Source of the DNA: Prevotella sp.
Lineage (GTDB): Bacteria > Bacteroidota > Bacteroidia > Bacteroidales > Bacteroidaceae
DNA: 45,037 bases
Assembly: GCA_017548275.1 (NCBI GenBank)
Contig: JAFZAH010000019.1
Coordinates: forward strand, 1-45,037
Direction of reading: 5' to 3'
Below, piece by piece: positions 1-7,599 of this stretch. Each line of letters starts with the position of its first letter. Positions within the stretch are counted from its first letter, which is position 1. A program made the translations under genes and the position numbers. The notes below the pieces were generated by a model. The model saw only the letters and a program-made list of their open reading frames with translations. It searched no databases and was not told the DNA's origin.

Positions 1-8
1 ACGCTCTT

Positions 9-56
9 TGGGGGCTTCGCGCCCCCAGCCGCGAGGCAAACCGCCGCGGTGTTTTT
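9..56 (+). terminator. Hairpins ending an upstream transcript
   Basis: A 7-bp GC-rich stem (TGGGGGC at 9-15 with GCCCCCA at 21-27) is followed by a second stem (CCGCG 29-33 with CGCGG 45-49) and then a short T-run at 52-56. This looks like the 3' end of a gene lying before the window. The gene itself is not visible, so the assignment rests on structure only. Confidence 0.5.
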
Positions 57-75
57 CATAGTTTTAAATCGTAAC

Positions 76-139
76 CATCACCCATTTTGACCAATAGAGG
101 TTTTTAAGGACGTTTTCATCACCCATTTTGACCAATAGA
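76..139. repeat. 23-bp direct repeat, two copies
   Basis: The 23-mer beginning CATCACCC and ending CAATAGA occurs at 76-98 and again, identical, at 117-139, giving a 41-bp period. The bases before each copy are related too (GTTTTAAA at 61-68, GTTTTTAA at 100-107), so the unit may be the whole 41 bp. It lies between the terminator-like hairpins and the promoter of the next gene. No further copy was noticed in the window. Confidence 0.8.
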
Positions 140-159
140 CCAAAAAAAGTCATAAAATG

Positions 160-191
160 TTGGACGCTTTCTTTTTTTTTCTTATCTTCGC
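160..191 (+). promoter_or_regulatory. Bacteroidetes-type promoter of the AI-2E family gene
   Basis: TTG at 160-162 and TATCTTCGC at 183-191 are separated by 20 bp, matching the -33/-7 layout of the phylum with a C in the TTTG core. Transcription would start about 30 nt before the ATG at 226. Confidence 0.6.
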
Positions 192-225
192 AGCGTCAAC
201 CAACCTCAAACAGATATTCTGACTG

Positions 226-1365
226 ATGGCACAACGTAAAGAAATCACATTCGACGCTTTTGTAAGGGGATTCTTATGGGTCGCAGGAATAGTCTTGGCC
301 GTGCTCTTGCTTAAACGCTTGAGCAGCGTCTTGCTGCCCTTCTTCCTGGCATGGCTCCTCGCATATATGCTTTTCCCCATCGTCAAGTTCTTTCAGTATA
401 AATGCCGGCTCAAATACCGGATTCTCGCCATTATCTGCACGTTTATCGTCGTGACGGTTGTTGTCGCGGGATTCTTCCTGCTTATCATACCGCCCATGAT
501 CGAGGAAATCCTCAGGGTCAAGACGCTGTTGGTCAACTTCATACAAAACGGGTCGTCAATGGGGGGGATTCCCGCCATGATTCATGATTTCATACGTGAG
601 CATCTCAATTACGATAAACTTCGCGAGGCTGGATCGGTCGAGGAGGTGGCCGGAACGGTAAAAGAGGCTATACCCCATATCTGGAACATCGTCGCTCGTG
701 CTTTCAGTGCATTGTCGGGGCTCTTCACACTCCTGATGATGGGTCTCTACACGCTGTTTATCCTCATCGACTATGAGAAACTCACCCGGGGATGGGTCAA
801 TCTCGTGCCGGCAAAAATGCGTCCGTTCTGCGTGCAGTTGGTCGCTGATGTGGGCGATGGCATGAACAAGTACTTCCGCGGGCAGGCCATGGTGGCCACA
901 TGCGTGGGCATCTTGTTCAGCATCGGATTCATCATCATCGATTTCCCCATGGCTATCGGACTGGGCCTTTTCATCGGACTGCTCAATATGGTGCCATATT
1001 TGCAGGTCGTGGGATTCATTCCCACCATTCTCCTCGCCATCGTCAAGTCTGCTGAGACAGGGCAGAGTTTCTGGAGCGTGCTGCTCATGGCACTCATCGT
1101 CTTTGCTGTCGTGCAGACCATTCAGGACGCGTTCCTCACACCCAAAATCATGGGAAAGGTAACAGGACTCTATTCGGCCATCGTCTTGCTCTCGCTCTCC
1201 ATCTGGGGCTCGCTTCTCGGCATCCTCGGTATGGTTATCGCCCTCCCGCTCACAACTCTTATCCTCACATACTATCAGCGATATATCATCAAAGACGAGG
1301 AACAAAAAGCGCTACCGGCCTCTTTTGTTTCCCCGCCTGATTCTGAAAAGGAAGAAAAGGAATGA
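226..1365 (+). CDS. AI-2E family transporter (YdiK/TqsA-like permease)
   Basis: This 379-residue integral membrane protein belongs to the AI-2E transporter family (PF01594). Members export or take up small molecules; the name comes from TqsA and autoinducer-2, but many members have other substrates, so the cargo is unknown here. Hydrophobic segments are visible near residues 15-55, 65-90, 160-185, 220-270 and 290-350, with the cytoplasmic-looking loop around 95-155 that is usual for the family. The C-terminus is a charged Glu/Lys tail. Length fits the family. The ATG at 226 follows a good promoter and has no Shine-Dalgarno. It appears monocistronic, since a bidirectional hairpin lies 50 bp after the stop. 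Confidence 0.85.
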   Translation: MAQRKEITFDAFVRGFLWVAGIVLAVLLLKRLSSVLLPFFLAWLLAYMLFPIVKFFQYKCRLKYRILAIICTFIVVTVVVAGFFLLIIPPMIEEILRVKTLLVNFIQNGSSMGGIPAMIHDFIREHLNYDKLREAGSVEEVAGTVKEAIPHIWNIVARAFSALSGLFTLLMMGLYTLFILIDYEKLTRGWVNLVPAKMRPFCVQLVADVGDGMNKYFRGQAMVATCVGILFSIGFIIIDFPMAIGLGLFIGLLNMVPYLQVVGFIPTILLAIVKSAETGQSFWSVLLMALIVFAVVQTIQDAFLTPKIMGKVTGLYSAIVLLSLSIWGSLLGILGMVIALPLTTLILTYYQRYIIKDEEQKALPASFVSPPDSEKEEKE

Positions 1366-1409
1366 TGTGTTCCCGTCATTCCTATCAACTCCCATAATTC
1401 CCCACACAA

Positions 1410-1528
1410 AATAAAGAGCAGAGATGCCCGTCAAGGGAATCTCTGCTCATTTGAGTAGATGATGATATGGTTGTTTCAAGGTTATGGTCGTCTATACCAA
1501 AGGAATAATCATTTTTTACCTTTTAATT
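1410..1528 (-). ncRNA. Candidate minus-strand small RNA
   Basis: A perfect -7 element TATCTTTGC is found on the minus strand at 1535-1543, and 90-120 nt downstream on that strand is the hairpin at 1416-1448 followed by TTTATTTTG. This would give a transcript of about 115 nt. No convincing -33 element is seen. It contains only a six-codon reading frame (ATG, with stop near 1491), so it would be a non-coding RNA or a leader-peptide RNA. The remaining spacer to 1820 is A/T-rich and I see no gene in it. Confidence 0.3.
1416..1455. terminator. Bidirectional hairpin after the AI-2E gene
   Basis: A perfect 10-bp stem, GAGCAGAGAT (1416-1425) with ATCTCTGCTC (1439-1448), is extended inward by GCCC/GGG. 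On the plus strand the following tail is only ATTTGAG, but on the minus strand it is TTTATTTTG, which is a better intrinsic terminator. It can therefore end the AI-2E transcript and also a minus-strand transcript (see the candidate at 1410-1528). Confidence 0.65.
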
Positions 1529-1819
1529 TCTTTTGCAAAGATACGATAATTATTTGTAAGTTGTTCGTTTTGGAACACTTTTTTACTGTTAATAATTGTC
1601 AAATCACTGGCAATCAGTAATTTGTATTTCTGAATTGGGAAACTTTCCCTTTTCTGACTCGTTACCCGCTTTTCCGTTTTGGATAATTCTAATATTTTAT
1701 AATTCGTTTCAGTCTTCTGAAAGTGCTCACACATTAAAGGGTGTTTCGCCCCTTTGTGTCCTTGCGCTTTCCCCTGCCTTTGCCCCTTCCGCCGCTGCAT
1801 AAAAAAACACTGCAAATTG

Positions 1820-1851
1820 TTGCGTATATCAGAAAATGTCTGTATTTTTGC
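1820..1851 (+). promoter_or_regulatory. Promoter of the PH-domain gene
   Basis: TTG at 1820-1822 and TATTTTTGC at 1843-1851 with a 20-bp spacer. The start codon is at 1884, leaving a leader of about 25 nt. Confidence 0.65.
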
Positions 1852-1883
1852 AGAAACAATCAATCACCTAAAAACAAAAACGT

Positions 1884-2351
1884 ATGGGATACATTGAAGA
1901 CAGCCTCATGGAAGGTGAAAAAATCATGTATGAGGCAAAGTTGCATTATTTCATGTATTGGTTCCCGGCACTGCTCGTCATTCTAGGCATAGCACTGCCG
2001 TTCATTCCGCTGGGAGAAATCGGCCTGAGGCTCATTTTCGCCGGTGTGCTTCTTCTGCTCGCTTTGATATGGGCATTCGTCATCAACAACGGCAAGCGCT
2101 TCATCGTCACCAACAGGCGCGTCATCGAGAAGAGAGGCATCATCAAAAGGGAGTCTATCGAACTCATGCTCCGCAAATGTGAGGGCGTGAAGGTCGAACA
2201 GAGCATCCTCGGACGTATCTTCGGCTACGGAAAAGTGGTAGTTTCCACTGGCGAAGTGACCAATATCTATGATTTCATCTGGCATCCCGTGAAATTCAGC
2301 ACACAAATCAACCAGCAGATTGACCAGATTCACGGACACCTGGATGATTGA
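1884..2351 (+). CDS. Bacterial PH-domain membrane protein (DUF304 / bPH_2 type)
   Basis: The 155-residue protein has two hydrophobic segments close together (about residues 22-42 and 48-67), then a bPH_2-like domain (about 70-145) with the typical run NGKRFIVTNRRVIEKRGI. Proteins of this kind are membrane anchored with the PH-like fold in the cytoplasm; their function is mostly unknown. The ATG at 1884 sits 33 nt after the -7 element. The next gene, an M48 protease lipoprotein, starts 49 nt downstream on the same strand, so the two could share a transcript. Family is clear from the domain pattern; no function can be given. Confidence 0.75.
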   Translation: MGYIEDSLMEGEKIMYEAKLHYFMYWFPALLVILGIALPFIPLGEIGLRLIFAGVLLLLALIWAFVINNGKRFIVTNRRVIEKRGIIKRESIELMLRKCEGVKVEQSILGRIFGYGKVVVSTGEVTNIYDFIWHPVKFSTQINQQIDQIHGHLDD

Positions 2352-2400
2352 TTACTTTTTAATGCACATCTTGCTAATTAACTTATAAAATTATATACTC

Positions 2401-3297
2401 ATGAAGAAAGTAAACATATTGTTATTGTCGCTCGCTATGATGCTGTTGGCATCATGTGGAGCATCTTACACTGTGCCTATCACAGGACGTAAACATACAT
2501 TGTCGTCGGAAGACGCTCAGTTGCCGGCTCTCGCTGCTACGGAGTATCAGAAATACCTGTCAGAGGGTAAAATCTCTACCAATCAGACTGCCACTCAGAT
2601 GGTGAAAAGGGTAGGGCAGAGACTCGCTAACGCTGTCGATACTTATCTGCGAGCCAACGGCTATGCCGCTGAGGCAAGTACCTATCAATGGGAGTTCAAT
2701 CTCCTGGCCGACAACCAACAGAACGCGTTCTGTATGCCCGGTGGAAAAATTGCCGTCTATGAGGGATTGCTCTCTGTCACACAGGACGAACCGTCGCTTG
2801 CCATCGTCATGGGGCACGAGATAGCGCATGCTGTGGCCAAACACTCTTCTGAACAGATGGCCAAAAAGTCTAACGCCAGCATGGGTACGCAAATCTTCGG
2901 TGCCGCTGCGTCTGCTATCGGACTGGGCACTGTGGGCGAACTCGCTACCACGGCGTTGAGTTATGGCGCCTATTTCACCAATCTGCACGGCTCACGCAAG
3001 AATGAGTCTGAGGCCGATTACATGGGACTGATTTTCGCGGCTATGGCAGGCTATGACCCCAATGTGGCGGTCACATTCTGGCAGCGTATGGCTGCACAGG
3101 GCGGAAGCACTACCGCTTCATTCCTCAGCACTCACCCCTCTGATGCACAGCGTATTGCTGACATCAAGAAGCATCTGCCTGAGGCATTGAAATATTACAA
3201 GGCTGGCGGAACAACCTCTACAACCGCCACTTCCACCACCACGACGGGTAACAAGAAGACCCGCACACAGGCCACAGGCACCATACGCATCAAATAA
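2401..3297 (+). CDS. M48-family metalloprotease, lipoprotein (BepA/Oma1-like)
   Basis: A 298-residue predicted lipoprotein with a lipobox ending at Cys19 (LASC), followed by an M48 peptidase domain. The zinc site is visible: HEIAH with His139, Glu140 and His143, and a second motif with Glu202 (ExxAD). Family members such as BepA/YfgC degrade or assist outer-membrane proteins in the periplasm, and others (LoiP) are similar lipoproteins. The last 40 residues are rich in Thr and Ser and end basic, which is probably a flexible tail. It precedes NfeD and an SPFH protein with a 21-nt gap, so a role in membrane protein quality control is plausible but inferred. The exact substrate is unknown. Confidence 0.88.
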   Translation: MKKVNILLLSLAMMLLASCGASYTVPITGRKHTLSSEDAQLPALAATEYQKYLSEGKISTNQTATQMVKRVGQRLANAVDTYLRANGYAAEASTYQWEFNLLADNQQNAFCMPGGKIAVYEGLLSVTQDEPSLAIVMGHEIAHAVAKHSSEQMAKKSNASMGTQIFGAAASAIGLGTVGELATTALSYGAYFTNLHGSRKNESEADYMGLIFAAMAGYDPNVAVTFWQRMAAQGGSTTASFLSTHPSDAQRIADIKKHLPEALKYYKAGGTTSTTATSTTTTGNKKTRTQATGTIRIK

Positions 3298-3318
3298 TCT
3301 TTTTTCATTACTAAAACA

Positions 3319-3774
3319 ATGATTATTGAATTCTTTTCAAACAACGCATGGCTCGTTTGGTTGCTGGTGGCTATTTTGTGCCTCATCATAGAACTGGGCT
3401 CTGGCGACCTCTTTGTCATCTGTTTCTCTATCGGAGCATTGGCTGCGTCAGCGGCTTCCGCGCTCGGATTAGGTCTCGTGCCGCAAATCATCATCTTCGC
3501 TATCATCTCGTTCCTCAGCATCTATTTCCTGCGACCAGCCGCCAAACGATGGCTACACCGGAATGATGAAAACCGTCTTAGCAATGCCGATGCGCTCATG
3601 GGCAGAGTAGGACGGGTGAGCGAGACCATTGAAGCAGGAGGATACGGACGCGTGGCCATCGACGGTGACGATTGGAAGGCTCTCTCTGCCGACGGACAAC
3701 TTATTGAAAAAGACACCGCTGTGCGTGTCGTCAACCGCGAAAGCATCATTCTCACCGTCGAAAAAGTTTCTTGA
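3319..3774 (+). CDS. NfeD family membrane protein
   Basis: The 151-residue protein has two to three membrane segments in residues 8-75 and a C-terminal OB-like domain (about 90-150; GRVAIDGDDWKA is typical of NfeD). This is the short NfeD form without the ClpP-like protease part. NfeD proteins accompany SPFH/stomatin proteins and are thought to help assemble them in membrane microdomains. Here the SPFH gene follows 41 nt downstream on the same strand, separated by a tandem repeat, which is the classical pairing. The M48 lipoprotein gene lies immediately upstream. Confidence 0.88.
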   Translation: MIIEFFSNNAWLVWLLVAILCLIIELGSGDLFVICFSIGALAASAASALGLGLVPQIIIFAIISFLSIYFLRPAAKRWLHRNDENRLSNADALMGRVGRVSETIEAGGYGRVAIDGDDWKALSADGQLIEKDTAVRVVNRESIILTVEKVS

Positions 3775-3776
3775 TT

Positions 3777-3813
3777 CTCAACCCCTAAACCCTCAACCCT
3801 AAACCCTCAACCC
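3777..3813 (+). repeat. Tandem 14-nt repeat between nfeD and the SPFH gene
   Basis: The spacer consists almost wholly of CTCAACCC/CTAAACCC units; the 14-mer CCCTAAACCCTCAA is repeated with slight variation up to two bases before the next ATG. It is telomere-like in look only. It belongs to the group of C/T-rich spacer repeats described in the findings and leaves no room for a Shine-Dalgarno. Confidence 0.8.
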
Positions 3814-3815
3814 AT

Positions 3816-4769
3816 ATGAACGTAGGACTTATCGTTTTAATAGCCGTAGTGCTTCTGGTGATTATCATCGCCAAAAAAACATTAGTGATTATCCCTCAAT
3901 CTGAGACTCGTATCATCGAACGTCTCGGTAAGTATCATGCCACATTGCAACCGGGCATCAATATCATCATTCCTTTCATTGATGCGGCCAAAACCATCAT
4001 CACTCTTAACCGCGGTAGATATATTTACAGCAACAGCATCGACCTGCGCGAACAGGTCTATGATTTCGACAAGCAGAATGTGATTACAAAGGATAATATC
4101 CAGATGCAAATCAATGCACTGCTCTATTTCCAGATTGTCGATCCTTTCAAGGCGGTTTATGAAATCAACAACCTGCCCAACGCTATCGAAAAACTCACCC
4201 AGACCACACTCCGTAACATCATCGGTGAGATGGAACTCGACCAGACACTCACATCGCGCGACACCGTCAACACGAAACTCCGTGCCGTGCTTGACGATGC
4301 TACTAACAAATGGGGCATCAAGGTCAACCGCGTTGAGTTGCAGGATATCACCCCGCCGCAGAGTGTGCTCATGGCCATGGAGAAACAGATGCAGGCTGAG
4401 CGTAACAAACGTGCTGCCATCCTTACCAGCGAAGGTAACAAACAGTCGCAAATACTACAGTCGGAGGGTGAGAAAGCCGCTACCATCAATCGCGCTGAGG
4501 CACTCAAACAACAACAGATTCTCCAGGCTGAAGGTGAGGCCACGGCACGCATCCGTAAGGCTGAAGCCGAGGCCATCGCCATTGAGAAAATCACAGAGGC
4601 TGTAGGTAAGAGTACCAACCCCGCCAATTATCTCCTTGCACAGAAATACATTCAGATGATGCAAGATTTGGCGCAGGGCGGACAGGCCAAGACCATTTAC
4701 CTCCCCTACGAGGCCACCAATATCCTCGGCAGTCTAGGCGGCATCAAGGAAATGTTCAAAGACCAATAA
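3816..4769 (+). CDS. SPFH/Band 7 domain protein (stomatin-like, QmcA type)
   Basis: A 317-residue protein with an N-terminal membrane segment (about 2-20), a Band 7 domain (about 20-180; the start ETRIIERLGKYHATLQPG is characteristic), and a long Ala/Glu-rich coiled coil (about 185-265) typical of the family. Such proteins oligomerise at the inner membrane and organise or restrain membrane proteases. The NfeD gene directly upstream supports the assignment. No Shine-Dalgarno precedes the ATG, which directly abuts a tandem repeat. The gene is probably the last of a unit beginning at the PH-domain or protease gene. Confidence 0.9.
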   Translation: MNVGLIVLIAVVLLVIIIAKKTLVIIPQSETRIIERLGKYHATLQPGINIIIPFIDAAKTIITLNRGRYIYSNSIDLREQVYDFDKQNVITKDNIQMQINALLYFQIVDPFKAVYEINNLPNAIEKLTQTTLRNIIGEMELDQTLTSRDTVNTKLRAVLDDATNKWGIKVNRVELQDITPPQSVLMAMEKQMQAERNKRAAILTSEGNKQSQILQSEGEKAATINRAEALKQQQILQAEGEATARIRKAEAEAIAIEKITEAVGKSTNPANYLLAQKYIQMMQDLAQGGQAKTIYLPYEATNILGSLGGIKEMFKDQ

Positions 4770-4873
4770 TCCTAGTGGGCTCTTGGAATTTCATAAAGAT
4801 TCATAGGTTTTTTCTTTGCACACATAGAATCTCATAGAATCTTTTCTTAGAGCCCCCTGGTCCTCCTCTCGTT

Positions 4874-4921
4874 CGGCTGGATTTGCAATCCGGCCGTAAT
4901 GGGTATAAGAATTTGCAATCC
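4874..4921. repeat. REP-like palindrome with repeated ATTTGCAATCC
   Basis: CGGCTGGATT (4874-4883) pairs with AATCCGGCCG (4887-4896) around a 3-nt centre, with a single T/G mismatch. The core ATTTGCAATCC is repeated at 4911-4921 in the context GAATTTGCAATCC. A GGATT-TGC-AATCC dyad in a spacer resembles small dispersed palindromic elements. Only this locus has it within the window, so dispersion is not shown. Confidence 0.5.
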
Positions 4922-4985
4922 AAAACGTCTCCGTTCTTCCCGTCTTCACAGTTTCTCCCCTTAACTTCTTATCTTTTTGAAAAAC

Positions 4986-6083
4986 ATGAACATCTGTATT
5001 GTCGCAGGAGCCCGTCCCAATTTCATCAAGGTGGCTCCCATCATACGTGCCGTAGGAAAAGCCCGCGAACTAGGCGAGGACATTGCCTATCGATTGGTAT
5101 ATGCGGGCGTAGAGGATGACCCGACACTCGAACCCACGCTCTTCGATGACCTCCAAATACCTCGTCCCGACGTGTTTCTTGGCGTTGACAGCAAATCACT
5201 CAATGAGATTACTGGAAGGGTCATGGGCGAGTTCGAAAAATACCTTGAGCAGAATCCCACGGACGTGGTGATTGTCGTCGACGACTTGGCTTCGACCATG
5301 GCGGCGGCTATCGTCACAAAAAAACAAGGCATCCGGTTGGCGCACCTTGTGGCTGGCACACGCTCTTTCGACATCAAGATGCCGAAAGAAATCAACCGCC
5401 TTGTCATCGACGGTCTGTCCGACTTGCTCTTTACCGCTGGCGACGGCGCGTCGAACATCGCCACGCGCGAGGGGGCCAATCTGTCACAAATTTACAAAGT
5501 GGGAAATATCCTGATGGATACTCTGCGGTTCAACCGCAACCGCTGGCAACGACCTGCCGCGGTGGATGAGTTGGGACTGCAAGAGCAGCGTTATATCGTC
5601 TTCACACTCAACCGCAAAGCACTTATCGCCGACCGTGAGAATCTTTTTGCTATGCTCGACAGTATGGACGGTGCTGCTGGCGACATCCCGATTGTGGCGC
5701 CTCTGCGGGGATTGGCGCGCGAAGCCGTCGAGGAATGGATGAAAGCAAAGGGTGGGGAAGTGGCTCTCCGCCTCATATCTCCTTTGTCTTACCTTGAGTT
5801 TGGCTGGTTAACGGCTAATGCCATGGGTGTCATCACTGACTCTGGAAATGTCGCCGAGGAGGCCACTTTCAACAGTGTGCCCTGTATCACGCTCAACAGT
5901 TACACCGAGCATATTGAGACGGTGCGTGTTGGTAGCAATGTGCTCGTCGGAGAGAATCCTGAGCAATTGGCGCTTTGTGTAGAGGATATGGTCAATGGTA
6001 AATGGAAGAAATCGGCCATTCCTGACCGTTGGGACGGACGCACAGCCGACCGCATTGTGCAGATCCTGCTCAGCGAAGCATGA
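4986..6083 (+). CDS. UDP-GlcNAc 2-epimerase-like protein (WecB/MnaA family) with altered active site
   Basis: The 365-residue protein aligns over its length with non-hydrolysing UDP-N-acetylglucosamine 2-epimerases: the N-terminal AGARPNFIKVAPI, the middle AGTRSFDIKMPKEINR, and the C-terminal ITDSGNVAEEATF with its nucleotide-binding Glu residues. Two positions known to be catalytic in WecB differ. The Glu of the VEAGLR motif is Val122, and the His of the T-A-H-R-R-E-N motif is Asn209 (TLNRKAL). It may act on another nucleotide sugar or be non-enzymatic. I chose the ATG at 4986; an in-frame TTG nine bases upstream has no support. No polysaccharide genes adjoin it; a MATE exporter follows 58 nt later. 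Confidence 0.75.
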   Translation: MNICIVAGARPNFIKVAPIIRAVGKARELGEDIAYRLVYAGVEDDPTLEPTLFDDLQIPRPDVFLGVDSKSLNEITGRVMGEFEKYLEQNPTDVVIVVDDLASTMAAAIVTKKQGIRLAHLVAGTRSFDIKMPKEINRLVIDGLSDLLFTAGDGASNIATREGANLSQIYKVGNILMDTLRFNRNRWQRPAAVDELGLQEQRYIVFTLNRKALIADRENLFAMLDSMDGAAGDIPIVAPLRGLAREAVEEWMKAKGGEVALRLISPLSYLEFGWLTANAMGVITDSGNVAEEATFNSVPCITLNSYTEHIETVRVGSNVLVGENPEQLALCVEDMVNGKWKKSAIPDRWDGRTADRIVQILLSEA

Positions 6084-6141
6084 GGCGTAAATCAATCAGG
6101 CAAAAAGTGATGGTCTGAACCGTCAGATAAGTGCGAAAAAG

Positions 6142-7518
6142 ATGCGACCCCACCAGGACAATTACACACAACTGACCTCTGGTGCCATTCCGAGTGTCAT
6201 CACAAGGATGGCGGTGCCGACGATTATCAGTATGCTGGTAACCAGCCTCTACAACATCGCCGACACTTTTTTTGTGGGACAAATCGACACGCAATCCACG
6301 GCTGCCGTCGGAGTCGTCTTTTCTGCCATGTCTATCATCCATGCTGTTGGTTTCTTCTTCGGCCATGGTTCAGGTAATTACATCTCACGCACGCTTGGGG
6401 CGAAAGACCGCGAGAGTGCGGCGCGAATGTCGGCTACCGGTTTTGTCTATGCCATCGTGGCGGGACTCATCATCACTGTTGTTGGTGAATGGTTGCTCAC
6501 TCCTTTGGCGGTTGGTTTGGGCAGCACGCCTACCATCCTGCCTTATGCTGAGCAGTATATGGCTATCATCTTACTTGGGGCGCCGGTTATGACTGGTGGT
6601 CTTGTGGTCAACAATCAGATGCGCTTTCAGGGGAATGCCTCGCTCGCCATGGTCGGCATCGTGTCGGGTGCGGTGCTCAATGTGGCTCTCGACCCCCTGC
6701 TCATTCTTGGTTTCGGTTGGGGCATCGTAGGTGCGGCATGGGCCACGGTCATCAGCCAGACGTTCAGTTTCCTCCTGCTTCTTTATATGCAGCGTCGTGG
6801 CGACAATATCCGTCTTGACTTGCGACGTTTCACTCCTTCTCTGAAATACGTTCGTGAAATCATCGCGGGAGGCACGCCCTCGCTTACGCGCCAGTCGCTC
6901 GGATGCGTGGCTACTATCCTGCTCAATGTGGTGGCAGGTGCCTATGGCGATGCCGCCATCGCTGCCATGTCCATCGTCTCGCGCATCACATTCGTTATTT
7001 TCTCAGTCATCATCGGTCTCGGACAGGGATTCCAGCCGCTCTGCGGATTCAGTTTCGGGGCGGGGCTTTATGAGCGTGTACGAAGAGCCTTTTGGTTCTG
7101 TGTGCGTGTCGGCACGGTGTTTCTCACCCTCTGTGCTGTTTTTCTCTTCGTCTTTTCCACGCCTGTCATTGCTATCTTCCGCGACGACCCTGATGTCATC
7201 AGCATCGGAAGCGAGGCGCTCCGTTACCAGGTGCTTGTTTATCCCCTCGGTGCACTCACCATGCTCTCTAATATGTTTTTGCAGACCGTCCGCATGCCAT
7301 GGCGAGCCAATATCCTCGCGGCAGCGCGTCGGGGTCTCTTCTTCATCCCCATGATTCTCATTCTCCCCTCATGTCTCGCCCTCTATGGCCTCATCATCTG
7401 CCAGCCAGTCTGCGACACCCTCGCTTTCATCGTCACCCTCCCCGTCATCCTCTATTCTTTACGCACGATGGAGCAACACGCCAAACGGAAAGCCTCCACA
7501 ACTGATGAAAAACAATAA
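6142..7518 (+). CDS. MATE family efflux transporter
   Basis: A 458-residue membrane protein with about twelve hydrophobic segments arranged in two similar halves, as in the MATE (multi antimicrobial extrusion) family that exports cationic compounds by Na+ or H+ antiport. The N-terminal GAIPSVITRMAVPTIISMLV and the phrases GHGSGNYISRTLGA and GLGQGFQPLCGFSFGA are typical of the DinF/NorM-like MATE group. Length fits. It follows the epimerase-like gene by 58 nt, so the two may be cotranscribed. A strong inverted repeat begins at its stop codon. The substrate cannot be read from the sequence. Confidence 0.9.
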   Translation: MRPHQDNYTQLTSGAIPSVITRMAVPTIISMLVTSLYNIADTFFVGQIDTQSTAAVGVVFSAMSIIHAVGFFFGHGSGNYISRTLGAKDRESAARMSATGFVYAIVAGLIITVVGEWLLTPLAVGLGSTPTILPYAEQYMAIILLGAPVMTGGLVVNNQMRFQGNASLAMVGIVSGAVLNVALDPLLILGFGWGIVGAAWATVISQTFSFLLLLYMQRRGDNIRLDLRRFTPSLKYVREIIAGGTPSLTRQSLGCVATILLNVVAGAYGDAAIAAMSIVSRITFVIFSVIIGLGQGFQPLCGFSFGAGLYERVRRAFWFCVRVGTVFLTLCAVFLFVFSTPVIAIFRDDPDVISIGSEALRYQVLVYPLGALTMLSNMFLQTVRMPWRANILAAARRGLFFIPMILILPSCLALYGLIICQPVCDTLAFIVTLPVILYSLRTMEQHAKRKASTTDEKQ

Positions 7519-7560
7519 TGACTAACTAAAGCCTATGGCATCAGTTAGTCATTTCTGTTG
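7517..7560. terminator. Terminator hairpin at the MATE stop codon
   Basis: A perfect 11-bp stem, AATGACTAACT (7517-7527) and AGTTAGTCATT (7543-7553), with an inner GCC-TAT-GGC, overlaps the TAA stop. The T-rich tail is weak on the plus strand. It lies between convergent genes and could serve both. Confidence 0.6.
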
Positions 7561-7599
7561 TATTCTATTTCTTTCGGGTTCTCTCTATCTTCCTCAAAA

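Noticed and set aside
61-139. CRISPR array suggested by direct repeats at the window start
   Set aside because: Only two copies, the spacer-like segments resemble each other, and no cas gene is in the window.
1516-1863. 115-codon minus-strand frame in the A/T-rich spacer before the PH-domain gene
   Set aside because: Basic, Lys/Gln-rich composition, no family, no promoter at its start and no neighbouring context; it reads as non-coding sequence.
3777-3813. Telomere-type repeat (CCCTAA-like)
   Set aside because: The unit is 14 nt and imperfect and stands between two bacterial genes; it fits the local spacer repeats and has no telomeric meaning.
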